This document shows, piece by piece, positions 9,246 through 20,247 of a stretch of 64,000 nt of DNA. Positions within the stretch are counted from its first letter, which is position 1. Every line of letters starts with the position of its first letter. The stretch is from Clarkia xantiana subsp. parviflora (Eukaryota; Streptophyta; Magnoliopsida; Myrtales; Onagraceae): positions 8,213,785 through 8,277,784 of the forward strand of contig JAPTYO010000022.1 of assembly GCA_036873135.1 (NCBI GenBank), read 5' to 3'. A program made the position numbers and the translations under genes. Below the pieces are notes generated by a model. It was not told where the DNA came from. It worked only from the letters and a program-made list of their open reading frames with translations, and ran no database searches.

Positions 9246-11475
9246 AATAGCCCAAATTCAGCACTTTCCTCATAATGGATCGGGCCCCTTCATGACAAGC
9301 CGCGACTCCTTCATGCACCTCCCTCAAGATTCGACTTGTGTCGGGCTCAGCCACACATTTCAAGTAAGGAGTCGAGAACCAGCCCTTTTTGTATAGCTGA
9401 TTGTCCAGCATCACGTAGTTAACTGCGATCCGACGTATCCTGTCAGCTACTACTTCATTATCGGGGACTGCCCCCGTAGTCAGGTACGCAACTATCGGGG
9501 TCATCCAAGTGGGCTCCTCCTCCGATCCTGCTTCAATAGCACACACCTCCGACGGGTCGGTGGTCGACAAGATCACCTTCTCCAATAAGTGCACCTTCCG
9601 ATTTTCCTCCAGGGGTGCCCCCAAGGCAAATTTGCTCAAGGCATCTGCATCCACGTTTTCCTCCCTCGGGATCGCCTCGATGTCGAAACTTTTGAAGCTC
9701 TCCTTCAAGACTTTTACCTCACGAAGGTACTTTCTCATCACCGGGCTCTTCGCCTCATATCGTCCTTGGACTCGATTCACAATCAGGCCCGCATCACACT
9801 TCACTCTCAAGTGAGCAACTCCCGTACCTTTAGTAATTTTCAGGCCTGTGATAAGAGCCTCATACTCAGCTTCGTTGTTCGTGGCCCTAAACGTTAAGGC
9901 CAAAGCATATCGAAGGGGCTCACCCCCGCCTGGTGGTATCAGTACGAACCCTGCTCCTGATCCATCTGAACTCGAGGAGCCATCCGTATACATTTCCCAA
10001 GTATTTTCCTCATTTGGCTGTTCTGATTGCTCTGCCATCTCTGGTTGCTCTGCTATCGGGACCTCCACCATAGTTGCCCCCTCTACAGGGCCCGCTTCTT
10101 TCAGATCGGGGGCTGTAGACTCTGCTATGAAATCCGCCAACGCCTGGCCCTTAATAGCCGTTCTCGGAGCAAAGTGTATGCGAAACTCACTAAGTTCGAC
10201 TGCCAATTTCACTAATCTCCCCGACGCATCAGGTCGGTTCAAAAAATGCTTCAGAGGCTGATTTGTCAACACAGTAATCTCATGCGCATGGAAGTAAGGC
10301 CTCAGCTTCCGAGCAGTAATAATCAACGCAAAGAGATACTTCTCAACAGCGGGATAATTCATTTCAGATTTGGCAAACGTCTTGCTTACATAATAAACGG
10401 GGACTTGATTACCCTCGACAATCTTCACTAACACAAAGCTAATGGCAAATTCAGAAACAGCCAAATATAGATAGAGCGGCTCGCCTGGGATCGGTTTCGC
10501 CAACGGCGGGAGGGTGCGAAGGTGCTGCTTGAGTGCCTGGAACGCCTCTTCACACTTAGCAGTCCACTCAAACTTCTTGTTGGCCCTCAATACTTCAAAA
10601 AATGGCATAGATCGGTCACTTTCCTTGGACAGGAAGCGATTCATTGCAGCCAGTCGGCCATTCAGCACTTGCACCTCCCGATGATTTATCGGAGACTGCA
10701 TCTCCTCGATCGCCCTCAGCTTCTCGGGATTCACCTCAATTCCTCTTTGGCTCACCATAAAGCCCAGAAACTTCCCCGAGTGGACTCCGAAGGCGCACTT
10801 GGTCGGGTTCAAGCGAACCTGATGAAGCCTCATCCGCTCAAACGTCGTGGCTAGGTTGTGCACATGATCCTCAGCCTGTCGGGACTTCACCAGCATATCG
10901 TCCACGTAGGCCTCCATGGTTTTCCCCAACATATCTCCAAACATCTTGTTCACCATCCGCTGGTAGGTTTCCCCGGCATTGATCAATCCGAAAGGCATGA
11001 CATCATAATGATAAATGTCACTGTCGGCATAAAAGGCAGTGTGGGGGGCATCCTCCTTAGCCATCTAGATCTGATTATAGCCCGAGTACGCGTCCATGAA
11101 GCTCAGCAACTCATGTCCCGACGTGGCATCCACCAACTGGTCGATTCTCGGAAGCGGGTAACAGTCCTTCGGGCAAGCCTTATTCAGGTCGCGGAAATCA
11201 ACACACATCCGCCACTTCCCATTGCTCTTCTTCACTAGAACCGGGTTGGCGACCCAAGTCTGGAATCAGAGCTCCTTGATAAACCCAGCGTCGAGCAACC
11301 TGCCCACCTCCTGCTGGATTGCGATCCTCTTGTCTGCGACCATCGGACGCCTCTTCTACGTGATAGGCTTGATCGCGGGACCAATCTTCAACTCGTGCAC
11401 AATCACATCGGGGATGATTCCTGGCATGTCACTCGGGGACCAGGCAAACAGCTCCTTGAACTCCTTCGGCAGCTC
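9205..11475 (-). pseudogene. Reverse transcriptase, RNase H and second (archaeal-type) RNase H of element A
   Basis: The long open part starts at 11064. RT motifs include VMPFGLINAG and YVDDMLVKS (residues 53-61 of the open part). A degenerate first RNase H follows (VYYVSKTF, HFLNRP), then a second RNase H at about residues 360-490 with TDGSS, NNEAEYEAL, CDAGLIV and NVDADALSK supplying the acidic residues. This tandem RNase H is typical of Tat. The upstream part of RT (11475-11065, with VLVKKSNGKWRMCVDFRDLNKACPKDCYP-type sequence) contains three stops: TAG near 11356, TGA near 11267, TAG at 11067. Copy 1 has GETYQ where copy 2 and the family have GATYQ. Confidence 0.88.
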
Positions 11476-11477
11476 AA

Positions 11478-12422
11478 TCAATTCTCGGGCCCTCTCGTCA
11501 GACAAGGCGGACCCGATTTCACCTTCCTCTGAGGTCCGTCAATCTCGACCTCCTTCAAATTCTCCATGGGGGCGGGACGCCCAAACTCCTCTATGGGATC
11601 GGCATCGGTCTGGAGGATAGTCATAGCCTCCCGTCTTTTCCTTCGGGTGGCATTAACATAGCACCTCCTGGAAGCCACCTGGTCGCCCTTGACCTCCCCG
11701 ACTCCATGATCAGTCGGGAATTTCATCTTCTGGTGCACAGTCGAGGCAACCGCCATCAGGGGGTTGATGGTGGTTCTCCCGATAATCGCGTTGTAAGTCC
11801 CCGCGGACTCAACCACCACAAAATCCACATTTCTCCTCTCCGCCTTCCGCCCGCTACCAAACTCCACTGGTAAGGTGATCTTTCCCAGCGGATAGGAGGT
11901 AGTACCAGAGAACCCAACCATCGGGAAGGTCACCTCCTTCAGATCCTTCTTCGTTTTCCCCATGGCCTCCGGCGCGTCCATAAAGAGAATATCGGAGGAG
12001 CTCCCTCCGTCGATCAATATCCGCTTCATCTCGTACCCATCCACATCTAGGGTCACGACCAGAGCATCATCGTGTGGACTCTCCACACCTGTCAGGTCCT
12101 CCGCTGAAAAGGAAATCACCATCTCTTCCTTCGCGGTCCAGGATCGGGACCTCTTGCCCAGCGCCACAGCAGTAGAAATTCTAGAGGCATAAACCTCCCG
12201 AGAGGCTGTGGTGTCACCTCCTGCGGCAAACCCTCCGTGAATCACATTGATGGTGCCCCGCTTCTCCTTACGGGCACCAGAAGACTCGGGTTCAGACTTC
12301 TTCTTCATCGGGGACCGATCGCGGGATCGGGAACGGGACCGCGATCGAGATCGAGAGCGGGAACGACACCGCCTTTCAGCCACAAACTCCTTGAGCTTCC
12401 CCTTCTGGATCAGCTTCTCGAT
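11478..12422 (-). pseudogene. Nucleocapsid RS tail and aspartic protease of element A
   Basis: This follows the gag stop in the same frame. A run of about ten Arg-Ser dipeptides (12312-12375) leads into a linker with INVIHGG, then the pepsin-like retroviral protease. Its active site is KRILIDGGSSSDILF, with the flap region VGFSGTTSYPLG and the conserved AIIGRTTIN. Protease cleaves the Gag-Pol polyprotein. The frame ends after RKVKSGPP with a shift into the RT frame, present in both copies. Confidence 0.85.
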
Positions 12423-13852
12423 CTACTTCTTCAACTCCCGACAATGGTTAGTGTCGTGACCGCTGGCGCAGTGGAACCGACAGTAACGATCAGTACGAGA
12501 TCCCATAAACTCACATTCTTTCATCGGGGGGTAACTAGAGATACCCTGTCGATCCATGACCGCTAACACCTCCGCCATGGAGCTATTCAGAGGGATGCTA
12601 TAGTCCTCCCGCTTATCCTTCCTCGGGGGACGCCTGTCCTCCCTTCGATCAGAACGACCTCGAGTCCGACTGCCCTCGGACTTATCCTTCCGCTTATGGT
12701 CGTCCACTGGCTTGAGTGACTGCTTCCCCCTATTCGACTTCGGAGGATCAAGCTCTCCGGCAGCTATTTTCGACTCTTGCACGTCGATTTGCTGCTTCAC
12801 CCTCTTCTGCAGTGCCTCCATGTTCCACACAGCTTTCTCAGCCACGCTGTGCATCAGGTCGGAACCATAGGGGGCTGTAAGGTTCCGAAGGAAGGTGCGA
12901 ATGGTCTCTCCCTCCGATATCTCTTCATCAATCTCCGCCACACTGGCAGTATATCGCTGGTAATAGTGTGCCAGCGATTCGTCGGGCCTCTGCACCACCT
13001 GGGCCAGGGACCTCACACTCTTCAGGAGGCGCCGACGACCCTGGTACTGCTGAATGAAATGATCGTGCATATCGGCCCAGCAGGTGATGCACCCTGGGGG
13101 CAGGCTGAAGAACCAGGTCAGGGCCCTCTCACCTAGTGTATTTGGGAACAGTACACACACGATATCGTCGTTCGGGGCTCTGCCGAGACATGCCATGTGG
13201 TGCTTTTGGACATGACGAACTGGATCTATCTCGCCATCATACTCCTTCACTGTGGGGATACCCAGCCCTGGCGGGGCGAGGGTGTCTATTAGTCGGGGAA
13301 CGAAGGGATGGGTGGATCGATTCCTCAGTTCCGACATCATCGGCTTCTGCTCCCCCAGGCATATGTTCATGATCTTCACCACCTGATCGGGGGTGATGGG
13401 ACCATTGAGGGGAATGGTCCTATACTGCACTGGTCCTGGCCCGTCGACCACAAATCGCTCTGATTGAGCGGGTTCCTTACCCTTATCCGTGCTTCTGGGT
13501 TGGGCCTCCTGCACATTCTGATCCTCTGCTGGCGGAGGCACCTCCTCCTGCCTCCTAGTCGTCTCTCTTCGCTCTAGGAGAGCTTCCACAGCCGCCAAAA
13601 ACATCGCCATGGCATCCGCCACAGCCTTCGCCAGATCCGTGTTTGGAGGAGCCTCCTCCTCCCTATTCTCTTGGTGCTGAGCAGCATCTTCGGGGACTTC
13701 GTTGTGCCCCCCAGTCCGGGAGACCTTAGCAGGGAGATTCTGGTCCTCAGCTCCGGTGGAGAATTCAGAGTCGTCCCAGCAGGATGACGGGAACCACCAG
13801 ATTGTCCTTGTCTTCTCTGCTTGCCAGCCGCCATTGAACGAGTAGAAGTCAT
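12423..13852 (-). pseudogene. gag of element A
   Basis: The Gag precursor forms the particle that packages element RNA. It begins 38 bp inside the 5' LTR, after the primer-binding site. The capsid region shows FPNTLGERALTWFFSLPPG, then LAHYYQRY and ETIRTFLRNL. The basic region KDKSEGSRTRGRSDRR precedes the knuckle CRFHCASGHDTNHC (CX2HX4HX4C, the Tat variant). A frameshift near 13740 separates the first about 40 codons from the rest. The frame ends at TAG (12423-12425) after HCRELKK, where CAG is expected because the frame continues into the next module. Confidence 0.88.
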
Positions 13853-13871
13853 ACTAGCTTTTCGTCACGTT

Positions 13872-13888
13872 TCCCACAGACGGCGCCA
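13872..13888 (-). other. Primer-binding site of element A
   Basis: The minus strand reads TGGCGCCGTCTGTGGGA immediately after the 5' LTR end. Minus-strand cDNA synthesis starts here from a host tRNA 3' end. Element C uses the same 16 bases (38400-38415). I do not assign the tRNA species. Confidence 0.8.
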
Positions 13889-14083
13889 ATGATGGTTCAC
13901 GGTTGGAACTCCGGTACGGTCTTGACGGAGATCCGAACTCCTTCGCTCCACGTAATCCTGCAAGAGGGGATAGACCGGGCGGTGACCCAGAATCCCTCTC
14001 CGATGCTTAAATGAGTGTCTCGTAAAAACTGGCAAGCAAGAGTCTCCGTATGTAATTGTATTCAATCTGAGGTAACTTCTGCC

Positions 14084-14091
14084 CTTTTATA
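14084..14091 (-). promoter_or_regulatory. TATA box of LTR A
   Basis: The minus strand reads CTATAAAAGGG about 80 bp before the U5 motif. The same box is at 57073-57080 and 35765-35772. It would drive gag-pol transcription leftward. Confidence 0.65.
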
Positions 14092-14145
14092 GGCGAAGAG
14101 CTACCTCAGTTACCTGGAGAACCGCTGGGGCGGTTAGCCCGCGTT

Positions 14146-14310
14146 CCGCGTATCTCGGCCACGATTCCGCCTATCTCGGCCATGATTCCGCCTATCTCGG
14201 CCATGATCTCTCTTATCTCGGCCACGCTCCGCGTATCCCGGCCACGATCCCGCCTATCTAGGCCATGATCTCGCTTATCTCGGCCACTCTCCGCGTATCT
14301 CGGCCTCAAC
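14146..14310. repeat. 21-bp array in U3 of LTR A
   Basis: About eight units of the type CCGCCTATCTCGGCCATGAT sit just upstream of the TATA box relative to the minus strand. The same array is at 57135-57299 and 35830-35990 with scattered substitutions. Confidence 0.8.
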
Positions 14311-14625
14311 CTCTGATAGCAAGTCCCAACTAATATCGGGGACTCCAGAGTTATCTCATTGTGTCACCGCTCGGGGCCCCTCGTCATCGTGACAGGGCCA
14401 ATCATTATCAGGGATTCATCGTCAGGGCCTACTTAAAGGCATCTCATCGGGAGCGTCCAGCTCGCCTATCGGGACCGACTCTGTCTGGACCTTTCATCAT
14501 CGGGACTCCCGCTGTCGGGACCCTTCGCCTTGGTCTTCTTGGCCTCCTTTTAGGGCCCAGTGGGCCTGTTCACCGTTTCCTCGCCGTTAAAGGGCCAAAC
14601 GGCCATAGCGAAACCCATCACCGGA

Positions 14626-15363
14626 CATTGACTCGGTCACCACATCGATCAATAGAAACAGAGCCTCCAGCTAAGACCATCGTCTTGTCCCTGCTGTCCA
14701 TCTTTTATCTCCGACGCCGGCGTTTCGACATTCACCAAGCGACTGTCCACTCGTCTTCATCCACCAGTCGAGACACCGCCGAAGACGCTCAGCCACCGCC
14801 CTATCATACTCCGCCCAGTACCGACCAATCTCGCTTCTGCCGTTTTCACTATCGCACATCTGGTAACAATTCCTGATGGTCCATCGTAATCCCTACTGTG
14901 AGCTCCAGTTTCAGATTTTTTTGTGCACTTAGCTGTATTATTTTTGGTTGATTGAGCTAGCTCTAATTTTTTTATTATCCCTTCCAAACTCTGAATCAAG
15001 GCATATTTCAGATCGTATTTTATTGTATAAATCATTGGTCTTTTTGTAGGTAATGATTTAAGATAACTGAGTCATGATAGTGTTTTATTATTGTTACTCT
15101 AAATAAAACTCAAATATTATAAATATGGTAAATTTGTGAATTGAGTATCGTAATGATGTAGTTAAAAATTGTTTATTATTAATTTGTAATAGAACCCCCG
15201 AACTCGAATCTCTGATCGTAGACCGATTATATTCCTAAGCGTTTAATCATTTTTCACCTAGGTAATTTAGGATTCTAGTTAGCATAATAATTAACTAGTG
15301 CCGACTATTTCAAAATCCACATTTTTAAAACGTATCGCCTTAGGTCATATTTTAGGTCCGACA
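14626..15363 (+). repeat. 5' LTR of element B, distal segment (copy 1)
   Basis: It begins CATTGACTCGGTCACC and matches the 3' LTR at about 21297-21753 directly, continuing to TTTAGGTCCGACA. The proximal segment of this LTR lies outside the window to the left; in copy 2 it is 34532-35570. The full LTR is about 1.77 kb. Confidence 0.85.
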
Positions 15364-15366
15364 ATT

Positions 15367-15384
15367 TGGCGACTCTGATGGGGA
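15367..15384 (+). other. Primer-binding site of element B
   Basis: TGGCGACTCTGATGGGGA lies 3 bp after the LTR end CA. It differs from the site used by A and C and resembles the tRNA-Arg-type sites of Ogre-like elements; that assignment is from memory of the family. B is therefore a separate lineage from A and C. Confidence 0.7.
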
Positions 15385-18269
15385 CCTTAGAGGGTTCGAA
15401 CTCTGTATATTCACTTTTTGCCATGTTTGAGTTTTGTAGATTTATTTTTTTATTTTATTTTGACTTCACTGATCTAACTTGGTTGTTTTTGTGTGATTTC
15501 AGGTGTGGATATATTATTTTTATAACTGAATATTTTTATGTGTTGTATTTTATATTGTATAAACTCGCACACACCACTCTAGTGTAATGTCCAAAACGCC
15601 TCAAACCGAAGGCGACTAAGAACCTCGGAGGTTTAGTACGGTACGACTGGAGCGGTAGTTCCGCCGGTACGACTCGGAAAAACTAACTCGCTCGTGTAGG
15701 TCCCGAGATCCCTTTTAGGGGGATGAAACCACCGTGTCGGGAACCTATCAGTGGAACCTACCTTGTAGAGCAAAGCCACACATTTTTTACCCCCTGACAT
15801 GTCGTGTTATTTCCGTTTTTTTTGTAGAGGTTATCAGGTAAATATTACTGTTTGTATAACTTTTATTTCTCATGCATTCATCTCATTGCATTTTTTAAAA
15901 AAAACAAAAAAAAATTCTTTTTTTTCCCGCTAATTTTTAGTCATTTAGTTGTATACATTTTCTTTTCAAACTTGCATTTCGCATGCATTGTTTTTTTTAA
16001 ACCTCTTACCTGAATTTTTTTATTTTAAACCTGTGTTTCATACGAGTTGTTTTTTTTAAAAAACTCTTTAGGTGAATTGTAATTTTGGTTAGTGCGTCAC
16101 GTATGCATTACATTTTAAAAAAAAAACATTTTAGGAAAAATTGTAATTCCGCTTTAGCTATTAGAGCTTCTAATTTCGAACGTGCATTTCATATACATCA
16201 TTTTAAAGAAAAACTTTTTAACTGGATTGTTTTATTTTAAATAATGTATCCAGTATGCATTAATTAAAAAACTTCTAAGATAAATTGTAAGCTCTCTTAG
16301 TTTTCGGGCTCTTTGTTTAAAAAAACTTTTTACCTGATTTTTTTTTAAAGACGTGCATCTCATATGCATTATTTTCGAAAAAACCTTTCAGGTAAATAGT
16401 AATTTTTTTAGTTGTAGAACTTTTATTTTTAAGTTTGCATCTTGTATTTATTTTTGTGTATCCCATATGCATTGTTTTCAAAAAAAACATTTCACCTGAA
16501 TTCTTAATTTTGAGCAACTAGGATGCATTGATTTTTTTTTTCCTCTTAAAAAAACAAAAAAATTCAGGTAGTTTGTAAGTTTTCTTAACTCTACAACTTT
16601 CGTCTCATATACATCCCATATACATTGTTTCAGGAAAAACGATTTTTTTAGATAGATTGTAAATCTTCTCTTAGTTGTTGAGACTTTAATTTCAAAAATG
16701 CATTGCATTTGCATTTCTTTTTATAAAAGCATTACCTGGATTTTTCATTTTGTACATACATTTCATATGTATCATTCAGGTAAACTGGTTGTAAGTTGTA
16801 AGTTTATTAACAGTAGAACTTTAACTTTCGAGCATGCATGAGCATTTTAAAAAAAAACTCAAACTGTCATTCGTTTTTATCCAAGGTATGTTACACTTTT
16901 TCGGCAAGATCGTCTCAACCTTTGCATGAACTAGTGTTTTAAAAAATAAAAAGAATTGATTCCATTTTTTTTTTTTTTGAGAAAATAGTTTAAATGTGCA
17001 GTTGAGTGCGATTATTCGAGTTTAAACAAAGGACAAGAAAACCTTTTTTTTAAAAAAAAACTTCATTTTGAGCATCTGTCCTTCGTTCGAGCGAGATAGT
17101 GCACTCAGCGAATTCAGTAAACTTAAAGCTAGTGCAAAACACCTTATATCATAAATTTTGATTCTTTCTGAAATGTAATCAAAATTATGAAATGAATGAC
17201 ATTAGAAGTTTTCTGGAAAATCATGCATGACTTGTTTTATTCTTTATACTAACTTTCGTGTTTGGTCTTTCCATGTACCCTTGGATAGGTATCTTGTACA
17301 TACAAGTTGTGTCGGCCAGATGGGGCATCATAAAGAGAGCAGCCCAGTTGCATAAAGAACAAATTGCGCACTCGGAATATCTGACGCTCAGGTATGATAA
17401 TTGTACTTGATTTTTTCCTTGAGATTTAAGTGTCCCTACTCTTTTTGCAGATCGACGATGTCGCAACCACGCGAAACGTGACTGCTTCAAAGAACTTCCA
17501 TGTCAAAATTGCACCTACCATGTGTAGAATTCATACGCGTCCCCGAACCAAACCGTACGTTTCACGGTGAGGTCTAAAATGGTCAGTGCTAACAAAATGG
17601 CATCTCCCGTTCAGATCGAGCACAACCGCCAGATGGAGAAAAAAGTCGAAACATGCAGCATGTCCATTCACATGTGGAAAAATTAAAGATGTCGAGCGCC
17701 CAGGTAAGAGTAGTGGTGATCATTTTTATCCCCGAAATTTGAGTTTTTCCTTACTCATTTTGCAGCTCAGATAATCTTCCAAATCAAGGCCCCTGAATTG
17801 CACATCTCGTGCACAAACCTTTGATCGCCGAACGTTCTAGGTCAACTGCCGAGTTTCTCCCAGATATTTCAGACCATTTTCATATGTGGCCTTCCTGGCC
17901 AAACTCCACGTCATCCATGTGTGATCCTCAACCAAGTCATACATTCGTCATGCGACAAAGTCTAAACTCGTCAGTGCTAACCATGGGGCATCCCCAACTA
18001 AGATTGAGCAATGGCCAGGGCACTTGATCCAATTTCCTTGACCAAGTCCAACAAAGAATACATTATTGTCTATGTCATCCGTTTGTCGCAGGGTCCATCC
18101 AGGGCGTCAACACGATCAACATATTTTGACTCAATCACCTGAGTCCTTCTCAAGAAGATGTTTTGAACTAAAGTTTTTCAATTTGCCACTAGGGGCATGT
18201 ACATAATCATTGTTGATTATTTTCGTTAAATTTTCTTTTTCAAAAAAGAAGCAAAAAAAAATTCTTTTT
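15385..18269. other. Interior of element B without recognisable genes (copy 1)
   Basis: Bases 15850-16860 are very AT-rich with long A and T runs. They form a degenerate array of roughly 100-130 bp in which CATATGCATT, CAGGTAAAT and TTACCTGAATT words recur. I see no protein motif in any frame. Bases 17275-18060 have more balanced composition but no long ORF or motif. Confidence 0.6.
17392..17765 (+). other. Two intron-like segments in element B
   Basis: Segment 1 (17392-17450) and segment 2 (17704-17765) each begin AG|GTATG or AG|GTAAG and end in a pyrimidine-rich run plus TTTTTGCAG or TTTTGCAG. They are 59 and 62 nt, which is short for plant introns. The flanks show no long ORF. They may be remnants of a once-spliced gene or chance. 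Confidence 0.35.
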
Positions 18270-19020
18270 TTTAGGGTAACAGCCGCCCTTTAATCGGCTA
18301 CAGAAAAAAAAAAAGAGTGTCCATGCAAATATTGTGAAAGCAGTGAAGAAATAAAAGGGTAACAGTTGTCCCTAAATCAACTACAAATAAAAAGGGTCTC
18401 AGTCGTCCCTAAAATGACTATAGAGAAAGGGCCACATCCACCCTTCAAATGGCTAAAGATAAAGAGCGCCCCCGCAACGTCAAAAGCGGGAAATAAGTGA
18501 AAGGGCCATAGTCGCCCTCCAAATGGCTACAGACAAAAGAGTGACCCCGCGAACCTTGTGAGGGCAGGAGAATAAAAAAGGGCCACAGCCACCCATAAAA
18601 TGACTACACAAAAAGAGTGGTCCCGCGAACCCGGTGATGGCAGAAAAATAAAAGAAAGGGTCACAGTCGTCCCTCTAAACGGCTACTGTCAAAAGAGCGC
18701 TCCCGGAAGATCGACGGCGGGTGTTAAGTGTAAGGGCCACAACCAGCCTCAAAATGGTTGCATACAAAGAGTGTTTCAGAGGTGAGGAATAAAGGGCCAT
18801 ATTCACCCTTCAAATGGCTACAATAAAAAAGCTCCCGCAACATTGAAGATGGTGAGAAAAGGGTAACAGCCACCCTCAAACGGCTACAAATACTCCCGCA
18901 TCGAGGCAACAATAAAGAACGGGCCACAGTCAACCCGAAATTGGCTACTAAAAAAGAGCTTCCGCAACAACAAATGAGGAAAACAAAGATAGGGTCATAG
19001 CCACCCTTTAAACGGCTGCC
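18270..19020. repeat. Hairpin array of element B (copy 1)
   Basis: About twelve units of roughly 55-75 bp have the form GGGCCACAGCCxCCCTxxAAxxGGCTACA plus an A-rich spacer with GAGxGCTCCCGC. The two short arms can pair in most units: AGCCG/CGGCT, AGTTG/CAACT, AACCA/TGGTT, AGTCAA/TTGGCT with wobble. Arms vary between units while pairing is mostly retained. Confidence 0.75.
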
Positions 19021-19339
19021 AAATAAAGAGTGCTTCTGCTAGGTTGAAAACCCGAAAGGGTGGCCTAGGCAAAATCAGGAAATGAGGGGCATGGTTGCAA
19101 ATTCAGAAATTGCAATTATGGCAAAAGGAGAGAAAATAAAAAACCGAGGGGCACGGTCGGAAATCTCTTAAACAACCGTGGCAAAAAGAGAGAATAAGAG
19201 ATAAATTCTCTCTAAAAAAAAAGAGAGAAAAAAGAAAAAAGATCCCGCTAGGTTGTCGCACCATGTACAATTTAGGCAAAAAATAGGGACAAACACTCAT
19301 GCGCAAGCGTATTTTCTACGACACAACGCCTTCCAAAGT

Positions 19340-19700
19340 CAACTTCACGGCAAGCGGGACGGTTACAGTCTGTTCTCGCGAGTCACCATTCAAGGACGAG
19401 TAGGACAGTTACAGTCTGTGCCTGCGAGTCTACTTCACGGCAAGCGAGACGGTTACAGTCTGCTCTCGCAGGTCGCATTCCAAGGATGAGTAGGACTGTT
19501 ACAGTCTGTTCCTACGAGTCAACTTCAGGGAAAGCAGGACGGTTACAGTCTGCTCTCGCGAGTCACCATTCAAGGATTAGTAGGACTGTTACAGTCTGTT
19601 CCTACGAGTCAAATTCACGGCTAACGGGACGGTTACAGTCTGTTCTCGCAAGTCACCACTCAAATGATGAGTAGGACTGTTATAGTCTATTCTTACAAGT
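19340..19700. repeat. GTTACAGTCTG tandem array of element B (copy 1)
   Basis: Units near 50 bp carry GGTTACAGTCTGTTCTCGCGAGT alternating with AGGACTGTTACAGTCTGTTCC, giving a higher-order unit near 100 bp. The words TACAGTCTG and CGCGAG are constant. No coding function is evident. Confidence 0.75.
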
Positions 19701-19789
19701 CACAACCAACAATCAGGATATGAAGTTTTCCAGCTTCCTGAGAGTCAACCCCGACGAACGAAGCCTTAGTATTCAGCCTTCCCAAGTCA

Positions 19790-20090
19790 CGCCACTGGAG
19801 GCTTTTCCTTATCGCTCGCCACTGGAGGCATCGTCGATCAAGATTTTACTTTACTGCACGCAACTGGAGGCTTTACTTTTCCGCACGCCACTGGAGGCTT
19901 TACTTTCTGCACCGCCAACGGAGGCACCGCCAACAGGGGCACCACCGACCGAGGCTTTGCTTTACTTTTCCGCACTACCAATGGAGGCATTGCCAACAGG
20001 GGCACCGCCGACGGAGGTTCTAACTTTCTACACCGCCAACAGGGGCACGCTAATGGAGGCACCACCAACAGGGGCACCGCCAACAGAGGC
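19790..20090. repeat. CCACTGGAGGC / CCAACAGGGGC array of element B (copy 1)
   Basis: Short units alternate GCCACTGGAGGC, ACCGCCAACGGAGGC and GCCAACAGGGGCACC. The repeat keeps a frame open (Pro/Thr/Glu/Ala-rich), but composition and position against the polypurine tract suggest non-coding DNA. Bases 20091-20231 hold nothing recognisable. Confidence 0.7.
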
Positions 20091-20231
20091 TCTATTTTTT
20101 CGCACTGTCCGAAATAAGCCAGGACACCCCTTGAAGATTCGAAGACTCAAAAGAATATATATTTCCCAACCAAAGTTAGTGTTTACTCGTCTTTGGACAA
20201 ATCCCCTCGAACATGTTCTACGGGAATTCGC

Positions 20232-20247
20232 CCAAAGAGGGGCAAAC
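20232..20247 (+). other. Polypurine tract of element B
   Basis: CCAAAGAGGGGCAAAC directly precedes the 3' LTR start TGTAAACACC. The identical tract occurs at 63221-63236. Confidence 0.75.

Larger units (their letters stand above)
5637..14620 (-). mobile_element. Element A, 5' LTR-gag-pol half (copy 1), Ty3/gypsy Tat lineage
   Basis: The minus-strand element reads, from right to left, 5' LTR (13890-14620), primer-binding site, gag, protease, RT and RNase H, second RNase H, integrase, minisatellite, then an antisense gene on the plus strand cut by element C. Beyond the LTR, CCGGA (14621-14625) is the target duplication; its partner in copy 2 is at 35566-35570. The order PR-RT-RH-aRH-IN with an antisense gene after IN is diagnostic of the Tat lineage. 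Several stops and frameshifts make it non-functional. Its 3' LTR lies left of the window in this copy. Confidence 0.93.
13890..14620 (-). repeat. 5' LTR of element A (copy 1)
   Basis: It is 731 bp. Read on the minus strand it starts TGATGGGTTTCG at 14620 and ends CGTGAACCATCA at 13890. The other LTR (35571-36301) is also exactly 731 bp and differs at about 15 positions by eye. It contains a TATA box on the minus strand, a 21-bp array in U3 and the conserved U5 motif. Confidence 0.92.

Noticed and set aside
17221..18027. Short ORFs of 60-90 codons in B's interior
   Set aside because: No similarity to Gag, Pol or any motif I recognise, and the frames overlap on both strands.
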